Source: JBEKLJ01 sp050010255 (lineage in GTDB: Bacteria; Acidobacteriota; Terriglobia; Bryobacterales; Bryobacteraceae). Taken from it: a stretch of DNA of 7,209 nt. Location: assembly GCA_050010255.1 (NCBI GenBank), contig JBEKLJ010000183.1, positions 1-7,209 of the forward strand, written 5' to 3'. The notes below the pieces were generated by a model, which was not told the DNA's origin, did not search any database, and worked only from the letters and a program-made list of their open reading frames with translations. Below, in pieces: positions 7,204 through 7,209 of the stretch (the stretch's first letter is position 1; each line of letters opens with the position of its first letter). The position numbers and the translations under genes were made by a program.

Positions 7204-7209
7204 GTCGCG

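Noticed and set aside
7071..7209. Promoter of the dehydrogenase gene
   Set aside because: I found no convincing -35 and -10 pair; TTGAAC in the hairpin loop on the minus strand has no matching -10 at proper distance.

Overview
This is a GC-rich bacterial chromosomal window with no phage or insertion-sequence genes. G and C dominate third codon positions, and Shine-Dalgarno sites of the GGAGG type precede several genes. The split GltB/GltD glutamate synthase, the dispersed-looking palindromes between genes and the HEPN/MNT pair are compatible with a GC-rich soil or sediment lineage such as Acidobacteriota. That placement is impression only: no rRNA or other marker gene is present.

Left part, + strand (1-3671): the 3' half of gltB, cut by the window start, is followed by an intact gltD. 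Together they encode the NADPH-dependent glutamate synthase that turns glutamine plus 2-oxoglutarate into two glutamates. The roughly 100-base gap between them is almost filled by a nested palindromic element (2167-2235), which is unusual inside such an operon.

Middle, + strand (3672-4574): after a strong GC hairpin and a short spacer with dyad symmetry comes a two-gene MNT/HEPN module. A minimal nucleotidyltransferase (antitoxin class) overlaps a HEPN protein (RNase toxin class) by 14 bases. It is the only recognisable defence or stress module in the window.

Right part, - strand (4594-7070): three tightly spaced genes run leftward and converge on the HEPN gene. In transcription order they are an isocitrate/isopropylmalate-family dehydrogenase, a small integral membrane protein resembling metal-dependent membrane hydrolases, and a DEDDy-type 3'-5' exonuclease/RNase H-fold protein. 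Gaps of 37 and 22 bases suggest one transcript, but the three have no obvious shared pathway. The window closes on a long imperfect hairpin (7156-7203) upstream of the dehydrogenase, another probable dispersed intergenic repeat.

I see no strong case for a wholly new system. The best leads are the MNT/HEPN pair, whose HEPN protein lacks the tyrosine that is AMPylated in the studied MntA/HepT system; the palindrome inside gltBD; and the dehydrogenase with mixed substrate and cofactor signatures.
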